From positions 1 through 8,121 of the forward strand of contig DLQI01000161.1 of NCBI GenBank assembly GCA_002478745.1: 8,121 bases of DNA, read 5' to 3'. The notes under the pieces are model-generated. The model did no database searches. It had not been told where the DNA came from and worked only from the letters and a program-made list of their open reading frames with translations. Within the stretch, counting starts at the first letter, position 1. Every line of letters starts with the position of its first letter. Position numbers and translations under genes: made by a program. Below, piece by piece: positions 6,834-8,121 of the stretch. Source of the stretch: Rhodobacteraceae bacterium UBA7436. Lineage in GTDB: Bacteria; Pseudomonadota; Alphaproteobacteria; Rhodobacterales; Rhodobacteraceae.

Positions 6834-6873
6834 ACCGGTTTGGTGTGGCGAGCACATGGCCCGCCGCACCGGT
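6834..6873 (-). other. Imperfect hairpin just after the rpoA stop codon
   Basis: Arms 6842-6850 and 6862-6870 pair in 8 of 9 positions in the minus-strand transcript (one C-A mismatch) around an 11-nt loop. The palindrome accggt lies at 6834-6839 and 6868-6873, so an alternative outer pairing is possible. No U-run follows, so it is not a classical terminator. It could be a processing site, an mRNA-stabilising 3' structure or nothing. Confidence 0.4.
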
Positions 6874-6878
6874 ATTAC

Positions 6879-7895
6879 TTAAAAGTTATCTTCAAACTTT
6901 TTAGCCAAATCTTCGATGTTGTCCGGTGGCCAGTCCTCTACGTCCATGCCTAGGTGCAGACCCATGCCTGACAACACTTCTTTGATCTCGTTCAAAGATT
7001 TGCGGCCAAAGTTTGGAGTGCGCAGCATTTCTGCTTCGGTCTTTTGGATCAAATCGCCAATGTAAACGATGTTGTCGTTCTTCAGGCAGTTTGCTGAACG
7101 AACAGACAATTCCAACTCGTCAACTTTCTTAAGAAGCAACGGGTTGAACTCAAGACCGTCATCTTCGTCCGCGCGGGACGCTGATTCTGGCTCATCAAAG
7201 TTCACAAAGATACCAAGCTGGTCCTGCAGGATACGTGCAGCAAATGCTACAGCGTCGTCCGGCGTGATGGAGCCATCTGTTTCGATCTTCATGGTAAGTT
7301 TGTCATAATCCAACACTTGACCTTCGCGGGTCGGCTGAACGTCATAAGAAACTTTCTTAACAGGCGAGTAGATCGCATCGATCGGAATAAGACCGATTGG
7401 TGCATCTTCTGGCTTGTTTTTGTCGGCAGCGACATAGCCTTTGCCAGTGTTCACAGTCAGTTCCATGAATACATCTGCACCATCGTCTAGGTGGCAAATG
7501 ACGTGATCACGGTTCAGGATTTCGATACCAGCGGATTCGCTGATGTCGCCTGCTGTTACAACGCCTGGACCTTTTGCGGAGATAGAAAGACGCTTAGGTC
7601 CTTCAACTTCCATACGCAGGGCAACCTGCTTGAGGTTCAAAACGATGTCTGTGACATCTTCACGTACGCCAGCAACGCTGGAGAATTCGTGAAGAACGTT
7701 GTCGATCTGTACGGATGTGATCGCTGCACCTTGCAGGGAGCTCATCAGAACGCGACGCAGGGCGTTACCCATTGTCAGACCAAAACCACGCTCAAGCGGC
7801 TCAGCAACAACTGTTGCCTGGCGCGCAGGATCGTTGCCTGGCTTTACTTCCAATTGTTGTGGCTTGATCAACTCAGCCCAATTTTTGTGGATCAT
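6879..7895 (-). CDS. rpoA: DNA-directed RNA polymerase subunit alpha
   Basis: The protein has 338 residues, standard for Rhodobacterales RpoA. The alpha dimer nucleates RNA polymerase assembly, and its C-terminal domain contacts UP elements and activators. The N-terminal domain (1 to about 235) contains RGFGLTMGNALRRVLMSSL (36-54), the dimer and beta-contact region, and AGVREDVTDIVLNLK (75-89). An acidic linker follows (ADEDDGLEFNP, 242-252). The C-terminal domain contains LSVRSANCLKNDNI (263-276), including Arg266, Asn269 and Cys270 equivalent to the E. coli DNA-binding residues around 265, then TPNFGRKSLNEIKEVL (293-308). The ATG at 7895 has GGAGG (7901-7905) 5 nt upstream. A longer in-frame extension to 7994 would add 33 unrelated residues and run through two hairpins, so it is rejected. 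It lies between rpsK and rplQ, as in most bacteria. Confidence 0.98.
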   Translation of the reverse strand: MIHKNWAELIKPQQLEVKPGNDPARQATVVAEPLERGFGLTMGNALRRVLMSSLQGAAITSVQIDNVLHEFSSVAGVREDVTDIVLNLKQVALRMEVEGPKRLSISAKGPGVVTAGDISESAGIEILNRDHVICHLDDGADVFMELTVNTGKGYVAADKNKPEDAPIGLIPIDAIYSPVKKVSYDVQPTREGQVLDYDKLTMKIETDGSITPDDAVAFAARILQDQLGIFVNFDEPESASRADEDDGLEFNPLLLKKVDELELSVRSANCLKNDNIVYIGDLIQKTEAEMLRTPNFGRKSLNEIKEVLSGMGLHLGMDVEDWPPDNIEDLAKKFEDNF

Positions 7896-7911
7896 ACGTC
7901 CCTCCATTCTA

Positions 7912-7940
7912 GCTTTTGCCTCATGTCCCAAAGACAAAAG
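7912..7940 (-). promoter_or_regulatory. Stem-loop just upstream of the rpoA ribosome binding site
   Basis: gcttttg at 7912-7918 and caaaagc at 7934-7940 form a perfect 7-bp stem with a 15-nt loop. In the transcript it ends 6 nt before the rpoA GGAGG. It could influence rpoA translation or mRNA processing. The stem is AT-rich and modest, so function is uncertain. Confidence 0.35.
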
Positions 7941-7952
7941 CGCCCGAGGTTT

Positions 7953-7993
7953 CAAAAAATGCGAATTGGGGCCGTGCAAAACACGCGGCCCCA
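7953..7993 (-). terminator. GC-rich stem-loop after rpsK with an offset U-run; possible partial terminator
   Basis: ttggggccg at 7965-7973 and cggccccaa at 7985-7993 form a perfect 9-bp stem with an 11-nt loop, inside which two more pairs can form. In the transcript a run of six U (7958-7953) follows only after a 6-nt gap (7964-7959). The stem lies 15 nt after the rpsK stop. The gap argues against efficient termination, and rpoA must still be transcribed, so attenuation or RNA processing is more plausible. Confidence 0.4.
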
Positions 7994-8008
7994 ACCGTAG
8001 AGTAATCG

Positions 8009-8121
8009 CTTAAACGCGGCGACGCTTTGGTGGACGGCAACCGTTGTGCGCCATTGGTGTAACGTCACGGATAGATGTGATGTTGAAACCAGCAGCCGCC
8101 AAAGCGCGAAGTGCGCTTTCA
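8009..8121 (-). CDS. rpsK: 30S ribosomal protein S11, C-terminal part
   Basis: The last 36 codons and the TAA (8009-8011) are present; the 5' part lies beyond the window, and the full protein is about 130 residues. S11 is part of the 30S platform near the mRNA exit and the E site. The visible residues include ESALRALAAAGFNITSIRDV followed by TPMAHNGCRPPKRRRV, the invariant S11 C-terminus with its basic tail. The AHNGCRPPKRRRV ending and the rpoA gene 113 bp downstream make the call secure. Confidence 0.97.

Noticed and set aside
6670..6855. A 61-codon minus-strand frame filling the rpoA-rplQ spacer
   Set aside because: It starts with GTG without a Shine-Dalgarno, its Arg/Tyr/Thr-rich middle is just the 11-bp repeats translated, and it resembles no known family.
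7491..8000. A 169-codon plus-strand open frame opposite rpoA and its leader
   Set aside because: It lies antisense to the strongly conserved rpoA, has no recognisable domain and no good ribosome binding site; it is a shadow of rpoA codon usage.

Overview
The window reads as a conserved housekeeping segment of an alphaproteobacterial chromosome, most likely a marine Rhodobacterales (Roseobacter-type) bacterium. This rests on the rpsK-rpoA-rplQ order, a 338-residue RpoA, an ATP12-type F1-ATPase assembly chaperone (typical of Alphaproteobacteria and mitochondria), an AapJ general amino-acid binding protein, and moderate GC content. Species-level identity cannot be given from sequence alone. All nine recognised protein genes lie on the minus strand, so transcription runs from high to low coordinates. 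No mobile element, tRNA, rRNA, CRISPR array or defence system was seen.

Right end (8121 to 6190): the end of a ribosomal-protein operon. The last 36 residues of ribosomal protein S11 (rpsK) are followed by a 113-bp spacer with two stem-loops, then rpoA, then a 213-bp non-coding spacer with three exact-phase 11-bp repeats and an imperfect hairpin, then rplQ. The operon closes with a strong intrinsic terminator at 6190-6220.

Middle (6165 to 616): a tightly packed six-gene cluster. It begins with a secreted Do/HtrA serine protease that may be transcribed from its own promoter, with a TATAAT only a few bases from the start codon. It continues with rarA (AAA+ ATPase at stalled forks), crcB/fluC (fluoride channel), an RluC-type 23S rRNA pseudouridine synthase, a HAD phosphatase and the ATP12 chaperone. 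Junctions are TAATG (protease/rarA), a 42-bp gap (rarA/crcB), ATGA (crcB/rluC), zero spacing (rluC/HAD) and ATGA (HAD/ATP12). This strongly suggests one mRNA with translational coupling. The genes share no single pathway; the common theme is upkeep of envelope, replication, ribosome and ATP synthase.

Left end (615 to 1): a 195-bp intergenic region with small inverted repeats, followed by the first 140 residues of aapJ, the periplasmic binding protein of the general L-amino-acid ABC transporter, which runs off the window.

No new biological system was found. The points most worth a second look are non-coding: the 11-bp repeat cluster between rpoA and rplQ, the probable leaderless protease promoter, and the stem-loops upstream of rpoA and aapJ.
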